6,786 nucleotides of DNA, from positions 1 to 6,786 of the forward strand of contig CAKRCJ010000120.1 of NCBI GenBank assembly GCA_934307185.1. The letters are read 5' to 3'. The stretch's first letter is position 1. The number at the start of each line of letters is the position of its first letter. The notes below the pieces were generated by a model. That model did no database searches and was not told the origin of the DNA. It was given only the letters and a program-made list of their open reading frames with translations. Below are positions 1-5,875 of this stretch, piece by piece. The stretch comes from an uncultured Roseburia sp. GTDB taxonomy: Bacteria; Bacillota; Clostridia; Lachnospirales; Lachnospiraceae. Both the position numbers and the translations under genes were made by a program.

Positions 1-346
1 CGCTTACTTTGACCGTGCAGCAAACTTTTCGGGGCGGGGTTATACAAGGTCGACAAGACAGGTGAAGCCGGATTTAGTGGCACCGGGAGTTGACATTACC
101 TCCTGTGCACCGGGAGGCGGTTATCAGGTGCGGACCGGCACGTCTATGGCAACCCCGTTTGTGACGGGGAGCGCGGCTCTTTTGCAGCAGTGGGGAATTG
201 TCAATGGAAATGACGCCTATCTTTATGGAGAAAAGCTGAAAGCTTATCTTATCAGGGGCGCAAGAAAACTTCCGGGATTTTTGGAATATCCAAATCCGGT
301 TTTGGGATGGGGTGCGCTATGCCTGTCCGACAGCTTTCCTTTGTGA
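1..346 (+). CDS. Subtilisin-like S8 serine protease, C-terminal fragment
   Basis: This is the last 114 codons of a gene whose start lies before the window; the first complete codon begins at base 2. The subtilase signature around the nucleophilic serine is clear: GTSMATP, with the serine codon at 143-145. It is preceded by KPDLVAPG (65-88), the conserved strand and turn found before the active serine in S8 peptidases. The catalytic Asp and His would lie upstream and cannot be checked. The tail after the active site (LGWGALCLSDSFPL) is short, and I see no added C-terminal domain, anchor or sorting motif, so this end looks intact. Family members hydrolyse peptide bonds and are often secreted or act in spore and envelope processes. 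Whether this one is exported cannot be judged without its N-terminus. It ends 99 bases before the next gene, which has its own promoter. Confidence 0.93.
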   Translation, partial: AYFDRAANFSGRGYTRSTRQVKPDLVAPGVDITSCAPGGGYQVRTGTSMATPFVTGSAALLQQWGIVNGNDAYLYGEKLKAYLIRGARKLPGFLEYPNPVLGWGALCLSDSFPL

Positions 347-381
347 AAAATTTACAAAAAACAAAAATTAAAAAAGTTTTT

Positions 382-409
382 TTGAAATATAAATAGAATA
401 TGCTATACT
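382..409 (+). promoter_or_regulatory. Sigma-A-type promoter for the cyclase/lipid kinase unit
   Basis: A -35 box TTGAAA (382-387) is followed after 16 bases by a -10 box TATACT (404-409). The TG at 401-402 one base upstream gives an extended -10. Transcription would start near 416, leaving a leader of about 30 bases before the ATG at 446. The surrounding DNA is very AT-rich, so chance matches are more likely here, but the box quality, spacing and position all agree. Confidence 0.7.
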
Positions 410-445
410 ATAAAAATTAGAAATATTTTTACAGAGGATAAAGAT

Positions 446-1567
446 ATGAATGGTTTTAATGAACGATATGAGGAAGAATTATTAAAGCAGGAGAAAAAGG
501 CAAATGAACGTGTACTAATCGGGCTTATGCTGATATACATTTTTCTTACGGTGACGTGGTTATTGACATCGTTCCGCTTTTTTGTAATTAATGCGCAGGT
601 GTATAATATTGCATATGGGATTTCCATTCTTTTCGGGTTGCCGCTTCCGTTCATTTATAAGAAAACACAGTTGTCAGAAAAATGGGTGAAATACATTTTA
701 ATGCTCATTGTATGTCTTATTTCAGGAGTAATTGTGACACTTCTGACCTTTCATGCGGGACTTGTTTATGTTGCTCCACTGCTTTTTGCAGTGCAGTACA
801 GAGATAGGAGCGCACTCTGGGGCACCTTTTTCTTAGACGCAGTCTTAGTACCGGTAAGCCTTATTTTTGGCTTTTATTATGGAATTTGTGATATGAATTT
901 ACTTTTGGGCAGCAACTATACATTAGCCTGGTATCTGCCGGATGTGGTGGATGGACATCTCACACTGCCGGTAGCAGAGAGTCCGGTATTTGTGATAGTT
1001 TTATATGCTGCATTGCCTATTATAATGATATTACTTGTTTTTACGGTAATGCTGCAATATGCGATTGTCAGCAGTGCAGAGGATACCTACCGTATTGCGG
1101 ATCTTACCTGCCGCAGGGAGGTAGATGCCGCTACGAGACTTTATAATAAGACGAAGTATGAAGAGATGATTTCCGGACATTATATGTCGGTTGAATTTGT
1201 AGCAGCAATTATGTGGGATATTAATAATTTAAAAGAAATTAATGACAGACTCGGTCATTCCATGGGGGATAAGCTGATTGAGACACTTTCCTATGCAATC
1301 TATGAACAGACGGGAAAGAAACGGCAGGCGTACCGCATCGGTGGTGACGAATTTGTGATGATTATTGAAAATCCGCAGGAAAATGAGGAAGCACAGGTGA
1401 TACAGGCAGTGCTTGACCATCTGGAAAGACACCGGAAGGAAGGCGGACTTATGGTTTCAAGTGCAGTTGGAAGTGCCAAAGGCGAGGGCATAGATATTTT
1501 AAAAGTAGTGCACGAAGCAGATGAATGTATGTATGAGAACAAAAGAAAATGCAAGGAGGGCAGATAA
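446..1567 (+). CDS. Membrane-anchored GGDEF diguanylate cyclase
   Basis: This 373-residue protein probably makes the second messenger c-di-GMP from two GTP. The N-terminal half is a multi-span membrane module, with hydrophobic stretches near residues 22-42, 50-71, 82-102, 105-118, 126-147 and 181-205. I do not recognise it as a named sensor domain. A GGDEF domain follows from about 222. Its opening motif is DAATRLYNK; D258 (in WDINNLK) is the first metal ligand, N266 and D275 (in NDRLGHSMGD) are the expected guanine-binding positions, and the signature RIGGDEF has GGDEF at 299-303. All key catalytic residues are present, so an active enzyme is expected. The RxxD product-inhibition site normally five residues before GGDEF is absent (GKKR instead). 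The start is supported by AGAGGA at 433-438, seven bases before the ATG. The stop codon abuts the start of the lipid kinase gene, so the two are almost certainly co-expressed. Confidence 0.93.
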   Translation: MNGFNERYEEELLKQEKKANERVLIGLMLIYIFLTVTWLLTSFRFFVINAQVYNIAYGISILFGLPLPFIYKKTQLSEKWVKYILMLIVCLISGVIVTLLTFHAGLVYVAPLLFAVQYRDRSALWGTFFLDAVLVPVSLIFGFYYGICDMNLLLGSNYTLAWYLPDVVDGHLTLPVAESPVFVIVLYAALPIIMILLVFTVMLQYAIVSSAEDTYRIADLTCRREVDAATRLYNKTKYEEMISGHYMSVEFVAAIMWDINNLKEINDRLGHSMGDKLIETLSYAIYEQTGKKRQAYRIGGDEFVMIIENPQENEEAQVIQAVLDHLERHRKEGGLMVSSAVGSAKGEGIDILKVVHEADECMYENKRKCKEGR

Positions 1568-2491
1568 ATGCTGTACTTTATTGTAAATGAGCATTCGAAA
1601 AGCAAAGAAGCCGGCAGAACCTGGAGTAAGGTAAGACAAATCTTAGATACAGAAAAAATTCCTTACAAGGCATGGGTCACAGAATATGAAGGGCATGCAT
1701 TTGCACTTGCACAGGAGATTTGTGAAAAACCGGAAGAGAAGACACAGATAGTTGTTGTTGGCGGAGACGGCACGATAAATGAAGTTATCAATGGAATGAC
1801 ACATTTTGAAAAAGTACAGTTTGGCGTTATTCCGACAGGCTCTGGAAATGATTTTGCAAGAGGGCTTGGCATAAAGGGAACACCCGGGGAGCAGCTTAAG
1901 GCAATCTTAAACTGCAAAAAAGAATTTGTCATGGATTTAGGAGAAGTAAGCTGGAACGGCGGAAAAGATAAAAGGCTATTTACCATCAGTTCCGGTGTAG
2001 GACTGGATGCACTTGTATGCAAAAAGGCTTTAAAATCAAAGGTGAAAGATACATTAAATAAAATACATCTTGGAAAACTGACGTATCTTGTGCTTACGGT
2101 GCAGTCGCTTTTTACAATGCAGACAACGGATGCTGGTGCGCATTTTGATAAAAAGGGACAGAAGAATTTTAAAAAGCTTATTTTTTCAGCGGCTATGAAT
2201 TTTTGTGCAGAGGGCGGCGGGGTTCCGATGGCACCGAAGGCTTCCGCAGTAGATGGAAAGCTTTCAGTATGCACGGCATGGGGAATTCCAAAGTGGAGAA
2301 CTTTTTTCTGCCTGCCGCTTCTTGTGGCAGCAAAGCATCTGGTGCTTCGGGGATTTGAAGTGACCGACTGCAAGGAATATCATCTGAAACTGAATACGCC
2401 GATGGTTTTACATGCAGACGGAGAATACTGCGGGGATGTGACAGAAGTATGCTTTAAATGTATTCCCGGCAGGCTTCACGTAATAAAGTGA
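1568..2491 (+). CDS. Diacylglycerol kinase family lipid kinase (DagK/YegS-like)
   Basis: This 307-residue protein belongs to the soluble bacterial DagK/YegS/BmrU family of ATP-dependent lipid kinases, whose members phosphorylate diacylglycerol or related lipid alcohols at the inner face of the membrane. The nucleotide-binding signature GGDGTINEVING lies at residues 65-76, the second conserved block PTGSGNDFAR at 89-98, and the C-terminal catalytic block HADGE at 282-286. Length (about 300) and motif order match the family, so it appears complete and active. The substrate cannot be told from sequence: phosphatidic acid recycling is the common role, but YegS-type and sphingoid-kinase-like members exist. 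The ATG follows the cyclase stop codon with no gap. A strong ribosome binding site, AAGGAGGG at 1553-1560, lies inside the end of the cyclase gene, which supports this start and tight coupling. The next gene has its own regulatory region. Confidence 0.94.
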   Translation: MLYFIVNEHSKSKEAGRTWSKVRQILDTEKIPYKAWVTEYEGHAFALAQEICEKPEEKTQIVVVGGDGTINEVINGMTHFEKVQFGVIPTGSGNDFARGLGIKGTPGEQLKAILNCKKEFVMDLGEVSWNGGKDKRLFTISSGVGLDALVCKKALKSKVKDTLNKIHLGKLTYLVLTVQSLFTMQTTDAGAHFDKKGQKNFKKLIFSAAMNFCAEGGGVPMAPKASAVDGKLSVCTAWGIPKWRTFFCLPLLVAAKHLVLRGFEVTDCKEYHLKLNTPMVLHADGEYCGDVTEVCFKCIPGRLHVIK

Positions 2492-2510
2492 AAAGAGGAT
2501 TTTATAACAG

Positions 2511-2540
2511 GTAATAAAATGAAAATTCCTTTCATATGAT
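2511..2540 (+). promoter_or_regulatory. Candidate sigma-E (mother-cell) promoter of spoIVA
   Basis: The -35-like GTAATAAA (2511-2518) resembles the sigma-E consensus (K)MATATT, and CATATGAT (2533-2540) resembles the -10 consensus CATACAnT. The gap is 14 bases, the usual sigma-E spacing. Transcription would begin around 2546-2548, about 20 bases before the spoIVA ATG. In Bacillus subtilis spoIVA is known to be transcribed by sigma-E, so such a promoter is expected here. The -35 match is imperfect (the last two bases differ). Confidence 0.55.
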
Positions 2541-2567
2541 GTGATAACATATGGAGGGAATTTTTTT
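2522..2567 (+). terminator. Long inverted repeat plus T-run: terminator overlapping the spoIVA RBS
   Basis: Bases 2522-2538 pair with 2548-2564 to give a 17-pair stem (15 Watson-Crick pairs and two G-U pairs, no mismatch) with a nine-base loop. The 3' arm ends in a T-run (2561-2567), and the 5' arm starts with AAAA. This is the shape of an intrinsic terminator for the cyclase/lipid kinase unit, though the stem has few G-C pairs. The 3' arm contains the spoIVA ribosome binding site GGAGGG (2553-2558), so RNA that reads through from upstream would also mask that site. RNA from the sigma-E-like promoter would lack the 5' arm. Confidence 0.65.
2553..2558 (+). promoter_or_regulatory. Ribosome binding site fixing the spoIVA start
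   Basis: GGAGGG lies nine bases before the ATG at 2568. It rules out the upstream in-frame GTG at 2541, which has no such site at the right distance and would add nine residues not found in SpoIVA. The site is inside the 3' arm of the inverted repeat described above. Confidence 0.85.
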
Positions 2568-4073
2568 ATGGACAATTATAGCGAGTATAAAGAATATGAT
2601 CTCTACCGGGACATCAAAAATCGCACGAATGGAGAAATTTATTTAGGAATTGTAGGACCTGTCCGGACAGGAAAATCTACCTTTATCAAACGTTTTATGG
2701 AAATGATGGTACTGCCGTACATGGAGGAAGGGGCAGAAAAAGAACGCGCAATGGATGAAATGCCGCAGGCGGCAGCAGGAAAAACAATTATGACAACAGA
2801 ACCGAAATTTATTCCGCAGCAGGCAGCCTCAATTATGTTAAAGGATGACAAAAATAAAGGGGAAGGTTTAGAAGTAAAGGTGCGGTTAATTGATTGCGTC
2901 GGATTTATGACAGACGGGGCAGTCGGGCACATGGAAGGAAATGGGAAAAGAATGGTTAAGACACCATGGTCTGACCAGGAAATACCATTTACAGAGGCAG
3001 CTTCCATCGGAACAGAAAAGGTCATAAGCGACCATGCAACAATAGGGATTGTCGTGACAACCGATGGAACCATAGGAGAGATTACCCGTGAAAATTACAT
3101 AAATGCAGAGGAAAAAACGGTAAACGAGCTGAAAAATATCGGAAAACCTTTTGTTATTTTATTAAATTCCGCAAGACCATATGCTGCCGAAACACGGAAT
3201 CTTGTAATGGAGCTGGAAGAAAAGTATAAAAATACAGTTATTCCGGTAAATTGTGAACAGCTTAGAAAAGAAGATATCCATAACATTTTAGAGAGTGTTT
3301 TATATGAGTTCCCAATCGGGCAGGTGGAGTTTTATATTCCAAAGTGGACGGAAATGCTGCAAACCGACCATCCGGTGAAAAGCGCAATTATCAAACAGGC
3401 ACAGGCTGTTTTGGAAAAAGTAGACAAAACAAAAGATATTTACAGGCAGACGTTTGAGCCGGAGAAATATATTTCAAAAATAAAAGTAGAGGAAATGGAT
3501 CTTTCTTCCGGTAAAATTAAAATGACATTTGACGTAGAGGACCGCTATTATTATGAGAACATGAGTGAGCTTGCCGGAGTGCCAATTCATGGAGAATATG
3601 AATTGATAACGATGATAAAAGAAATGGCATCCCGGAAAGAGGCTTACGAAAAAGTGGCAGGAGCGTTTGAACAGGTGCAGGTGAAAGGCTATGGTGTGGT
3701 AAACCCGGGATTAAAAGATATTAAGCTGGAGGAACCGGTGCTTATCCGGCATGGCAATAAATTCGGGGTGAAAATGAAAGCTACTTCTCCGTCCATCCAC
3801 ATGATTAAGGCGAATATTGAGACAGAGATTGCACCAATCGTCGGAAGCGAGGAGCAGGCAAATGATTTAATTTCCTATATAAAGGATGGAACAAAGAGCG
3901 AAGAGGGAGTCTGGGAGACAAATATTTTTGGTAAGTCCATCGGGGAGCTTATGGAAGACGGAATAAAAAATAAAATTGCGATGATGGATGATGAATGTCA
4001 GATGAAGTTACAGGATACCATGCAGAAAATTGTCAATGATAACAATGGAGGAATGGTCTGCATTATCATATAA
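2568..4073 (+). CDS. spoIVA: Stage IV sporulation protein A, spore coat morphogenetic ATPase
   Basis: SpoIVA is the mother-cell ATPase that polymerises on the forespore surface into the basement layer on which the spore coat is built; it is also needed for cortex formation. This protein has 501 residues, close to the 492 of Bacillus subtilis. The N-terminal P-loop domain carries Walker A GPVRTGKST (30-38, with K36). The two threonines of IMTTEPKFIP (T76, T77) match the threonines important for hydrolysis in B. subtilis. The Walker B-like strand is RLIDCVG (D109). DHATIGIVVTTDGTI (155-169) and PFVILLNSARP (194-204) are further strongly conserved blocks. The long middle and C-terminal part is SpoIVA-specific and ends in the hydrophobic tail GGMVCIII; in Bacillus the C-terminal region contacts SpoVM at the membrane. 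The start at 2568 rests on the ribosome binding site and on the typical N-terminus (LYRDIKNRTNGEIYLGIVGP). Expression is probably sigma-E driven. Confidence 0.98.
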   Translation: MDNYSEYKEYDLYRDIKNRTNGEIYLGIVGPVRTGKSTFIKRFMEMMVLPYMEEGAEKERAMDEMPQAAAGKTIMTTEPKFIPQQAASIMLKDDKNKGEGLEVKVRLIDCVGFMTDGAVGHMEGNGKRMVKTPWSDQEIPFTEAASIGTEKVISDHATIGIVVTTDGTIGEITRENYINAEEKTVNELKNIGKPFVILLNSARPYAAETRNLVMELEEKYKNTVIPVNCEQLRKEDIHNILESVLYEFPIGQVEFYIPKWTEMLQTDHPVKSAIIKQAQAVLEKVDKTKDIYRQTFEPEKYISKIKVEEMDLSSGKIKMTFDVEDRYYYENMSELAGVPIHGEYELITMIKEMASRKEAYEKVAGAFEQVQVKGYGVVNPGLKDIKLEEPVLIRHGNKFGVKMKATSPSIHMIKANIETEIAPIVGSEEQANDLISYIKDGTKSEEGVWETNIFGKSIGELMEDGIKNKIAMMDDECQMKLQDTMQKIVNDNNGGMVCIII

Positions 4074-4076
4074 AGA

Positions 4077-4105
4077 TGGACTTTTTCTGGTATTCACAAT
4101 ATAAT
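4077..4105 (+). promoter_or_regulatory. Possible promoter for the small ORF after spoIVA
   Basis: TGGACT (4077-4082, four of six matches to TTGACA) is followed after 17 bases by a perfect TATAAT (4100-4105). It lies just after the spoIVA stop codon and would give a leader of about 45 bases before the small ORF at 4157. The -35 is weak and the region AT-rich, so this is tentative. Confidence 0.35.
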
Positions 4106-4156
4106 AAAAAATATAAAAAACAGATAGAGTTTTCTGGATAAAAAAAGGATGTACAA

Positions 4157-4274
4157 ATGATAACAAAAGCCAACGTGACAGATTTTTTTGAAAAATATAA
4201 TAGACGGAGCAAAAACTTTGGAAGCCGGAGTTTCAAAAATTTTAGCAGCAACGGTACAGTGGATGCATAAATAA
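4157..4274 (+). pseudogene. Small, apparently frameshifted ORF after spoIVA (unknown function)
   Basis: I do not recognise this. A start at ATG 4157 has a good ribosome binding site, AAAGGA (4144-4149), seven bases upstream. Its open frame runs to a stop at 4268-4270 (37 codons). Its first half (MITKANVTDFFEKYN) looks natural, but its second half is Arg/Ser/Asn-rich and resembles an out-of-frame reading. The +1 frame over 4203-4274 is the convincing one: it reads DGAKTLEAGVSKIL and so on to WMHK then TAA, with purine-first codons and an amphipathic, helix-like pattern. That frame has no start of its own, because a TGA at 4176-4178 closes it upstream. Loss of one base, for example in the seven-T run at 4183-4189, would join the halves into a 38-residue peptide. 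It may be a decayed gene, a sequencing indel, or a gene using frameshifting. Confidence 0.4.
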
Positions 4275-4278
4275 AAAG

Positions 4279-4307
4279 TAGACAGCAGATAGCAAAAAAA
4301 CTATAAT
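4279..4307 (+). promoter_or_regulatory. Sigma-A-type promoter for the membrane protein/hydrolase unit
   Basis: TAGACA (4279-4284, one mismatch to TTGACA) and a perfect TATAAT (4302-4307) are separated by the optimal 17 bases. Transcription would start near 4314, about 27 bases before the membrane protein gene. It is one of the two best-matching sigma-A promoters in the window. Confidence 0.75.
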
Positions 4308-4326
4308 GGAAGAAAAAGGAAATTTA

Positions 4327-4344
4327 ATGGGAACTGTAGAATGA
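4327..4344 (+). CDS. Possible five-codon leader ORF overlapping the next start
   Basis: An ATG at 4327 reads MGTVE and stops with the TGA at 4342-4344, overlapping the ATG at 4341 of the membrane protein gene in an ATGA arrangement. The best ribosome binding site here, AAAAAGGA (4313-4320), lies six bases from this ATG but 20 bases from the downstream one. That is what would be expected if ribosomes load on the mini-ORF and re-initiate. It could equally be chance, with the downstream gene using a weak GGGAA-like site at 4329-4333. Confidence 0.3.
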   Translation: MGTVE

Positions 4345-4985
4345 AAGAATTTATAAAAGGAATGTACGATAAAAAATATTTTTGGCAGCGCCTTGTGGCA
4401 ATGACTGGTTCTGTAATTGTAATGGGATTTGCTTTGTCGCTAATTATCCGTGTGGATTGGGGAACAGATCCATGTACAACATTAAACCTTGCAATTTCAA
4501 CCAGATTAGGAATGTCACTCGGTAACTGGCAGGCATTATTTAATACTATATTATTTATTTTTGTAATACTCTGGGGCAGACATTATATTGGGTTTGGTAC
4601 ACTTGGAAATATGTTTTTGGTAGGATATTCGATAGATTTCTTTTCCTGGCTGTGGGATGGTTTTTCAGTTCCAACATACTTTACAAGTGTGCCGGTAAAG
4701 ATTCTGGTACTTATTCCGGCACTTTTTATTTTTGTCATGGCGGTTGGAGTATATCTGACAGTAGACCTTGGAACGGCACCGTATGATGCGCTTCCGTATA
4801 TTATTCAAAAGAAGATAAAAAAGATTTCCTTCCGCACAATGCGTATGATCTGGGATATTACGATGCTTGTACTTGGCATACTTCTTGGTGGACAGGCTGG
4901 AATTGTCTCCATTCTTATGGCATTTTGCCTTGGACCGGCGATTGCCTGGGTAGAAAAGCAGATTAAAAAGCGGGTTGAATTTTAG
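4341..4985 (+). CDS. YczE/YyaS/YitT-type integral membrane protein
   Basis: This 214-residue protein resembles the YczE/YyaS/YitT group of Firmicute membrane proteins (B. subtilis YczE has about 215 residues). The biochemical function of this group is not established; in Bacillus, yczE affects lipopeptide and polyketide production. Hydrophobic segments lie near residues 18-36, 62-79, 84-104, 118-141, 167-184 and 185-205, leaving a Lys/Arg-rich C-terminal tail (KQIKKR). An internal repeat is visible: VDWGTDPCTTL (38-48) and VDLGTAPYDAL (141-151) fall in matching places of the two halves, as expected for a duplicated membrane fold. The start at 4341 has only a weak ribosome binding site of its own and overlaps a five-codon ORF that may couple to it. 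The hydrolase gene follows after 16 bases, so the two are probably co-transcribed from the promoter at 4279. The family call is from motif memory and overall shape. Confidence 0.8.
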   Translation: MKEFIKGMYDKKYFWQRLVAMTGSVIVMGFALSLIIRVDWGTDPCTTLNLAISTRLGMSLGNWQALFNTILFIFVILWGRHYIGFGTLGNMFLVGYSIDFFSWLWDGFSVPTYFTSVPVKILVLIPALFIFVMAVGVYLTVDLGTAPYDALPYIIQKKIKKISFRTMRMIWDITMLVLGILLGGQAGIVSILMAFCLGPAIAWVEKQIKKRVEF

Positions 4986-5001
4986 TTTTAAAGGAGAAAG
5001 C

Positions 5002-5760
5002 ATGAAAGTAATTTTTATACATCATAGCTGCTTTTTAGTGGAAGTAGATGAAAAGGTATTGATTTTTGACTGGTTTGCCGGGGACAGGGTGAATGGGTAT
5101 ACATTTGGCGGACAAATCCCGGAATATGAGAAGGATACGCCGGTTTATGTATTTGCGAGCCACAAACACAGGGACCATTTTGATATGGACTGTTTAAAGT
5201 GGGCAGAAAAATACACGGATATTCATTATATTTTCTCAAAAGATTGCAAAATGACGGGGCATTTTTTGCAGAAGCATGGATTTGATGACAGCATAAAGGA
5301 AAAAATATTATATGTCAGTCCGTGCGAAAAGTATAAAGTGGATGATATCGAGATTGAGACATTACGCTCGACCGATGCAGGAGTGGCGTTTTATTTAAAA
5401 ACAAATGGGGCAAGCTTTTTCCATGCAGGAGATTTATATAACTGGAAATGGGAAGGTGCCGGGGATTTGGTCAACGGAAAAATGGAACATGCCTACAAGA
5501 GTCAGATAAAAAGGCTGGCGGCAAAGGATATTAACCTTGCTTTTGTGCCGATGGATCCAAGACTGAAGGAACACCAGTTTGACGGCTTTGATTATTTTTT
5601 GAAAAATACGAATGCAGAGTATGTTTTCCCGATGCATATGTGGCAGGATTATTCCGGAATTTCCGCATACACACGCAGATTAAGCAATAAGGCAATGGCA
5701 GAGCGTGTTGTCCGCATTGCATGTGAAAACCAGATATTTGATTTTAACGAAGAATTATAA
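5002..5760 (+). CDS. Metallo-beta-lactamase-fold hydrolase, UlaG-like group
   Basis: This is a 252-residue soluble metal-dependent hydrolase. The metal signature H-x-H-x-D-H is SHKHRDH (H54, H56, D58, H59). HAGD (141-144) supplies the bridging Asp (D144), and PMHMWQDY carries the last His (H212). The opening strand pattern (IHHSCFLVEVDEKVLIFDWF) is typical of the small UlaG-like or RNase Z-like MBL-fold proteins, which hydrolyse varied phosphoesters and lactones. The substrate cannot be predicted. The usual middle His ligand is not obvious: the corresponding strand reads LRSTDAGVAF, so D125 may take its place. The ATG at 5002 is chosen because AAGGAG (4991-4996) lies five bases upstream; an in-frame TTG at 4975 would extend back over that site and into the previous gene. 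It follows the membrane protein gene by 16 bases. No GC-rich terminator is seen after it. Confidence 0.9.
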   Translation: MKVIFIHHSCFLVEVDEKVLIFDWFAGDRVNGYTFGGQIPEYEKDTPVYVFASHKHRDHFDMDCLKWAEKYTDIHYIFSKDCKMTGHFLQKHGFDDSIKEKILYVSPCEKYKVDDIEIETLRSTDAGVAFYLKTNGASFFHAGDLYNWKWEGAGDLVNGKMEHAYKSQIKRLAAKDINLAFVPMDPRLKEHQFDGFDYFLKNTNAEYVFPMHMWQDYSGISAYTRRLSNKAMAERVVRIACENQIFDFNEEL

Positions 5761-5802
5761 CGTGGTATAGACTTGACGATAGCGAAATAAGTGCGTTATA
5801 AT
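5754..5802 (+). repeat. Nine-base perfect inverted repeat spanning the alaS-unit promoter
   Basis: ATTATAACG (5754-5762) is exactly inverted as CGTTATAAT (5794-5802). The right arm covers the -10 box and the left arm covers the end of the hydrolase gene, with the -35 box in the centre of the 31-base gap. It could be a paired operator site or a weak RNA stem, or chance in AT-rich DNA. Confidence 0.4.
5773..5802 (+). promoter_or_regulatory. Sigma-A-type promoter for the small membrane protein and alaS
   Basis: TTGACG (5773-5778, one mismatch) and a perfect TATAAT (5797-5802) are separated by 18 bases. Transcription would begin near 5809, giving a leader of about 67 bases before the small gene at 5876. 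That leader is too short for a T-box and shows only a small GCAAA/TTTGC inverted repeat (5832-5836 and 5846-5850). Confidence 0.75.
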
Positions 5803-5875
5803 AATTAAATTGTGAGCTGGCTTACATTTTTGCAAAGCATAAGTGTTTGCCATATTAGAAAGGCAGGTAGAAGAA

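Noticed and set aside
347..384. Intrinsic terminator after the protease gene
   Set aside because: CAAAAAAC (355-362) and GTTTTTTTG (376-384) can pair imperfectly, but the stem is almost all A-T and the second arm runs into the next promoter; support is too weak to call.
1663..2373. Long open frame of about 236 codons on the minus strand
   Set aside because: It lies wholly antisense to the lipid kinase, has Ser/Pro/Cys-rich composition with no motif, and the + strand protein carries all the family signatures.
2541..2567. In-frame GTG start extending SpoIVA by nine residues
   Set aside because: The ribosome binding site at 2553-2558 fits the ATG at 2568, the known SpoIVA N-terminus begins there, and the predicted sigma-E transcript would not include the GTG.
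4074..4156. Terminator directly after spoIVA
   Set aside because: Only four-base stems such as CAGA/TCTG are visible, with no T-run in the right place.
4975..5001. In-frame TTG start extending the MBL-fold hydrolase
   Set aside because: It overlaps the previous gene and covers the strong AAGGAG site; the MBL fold opens naturally at the ATG at 5002.
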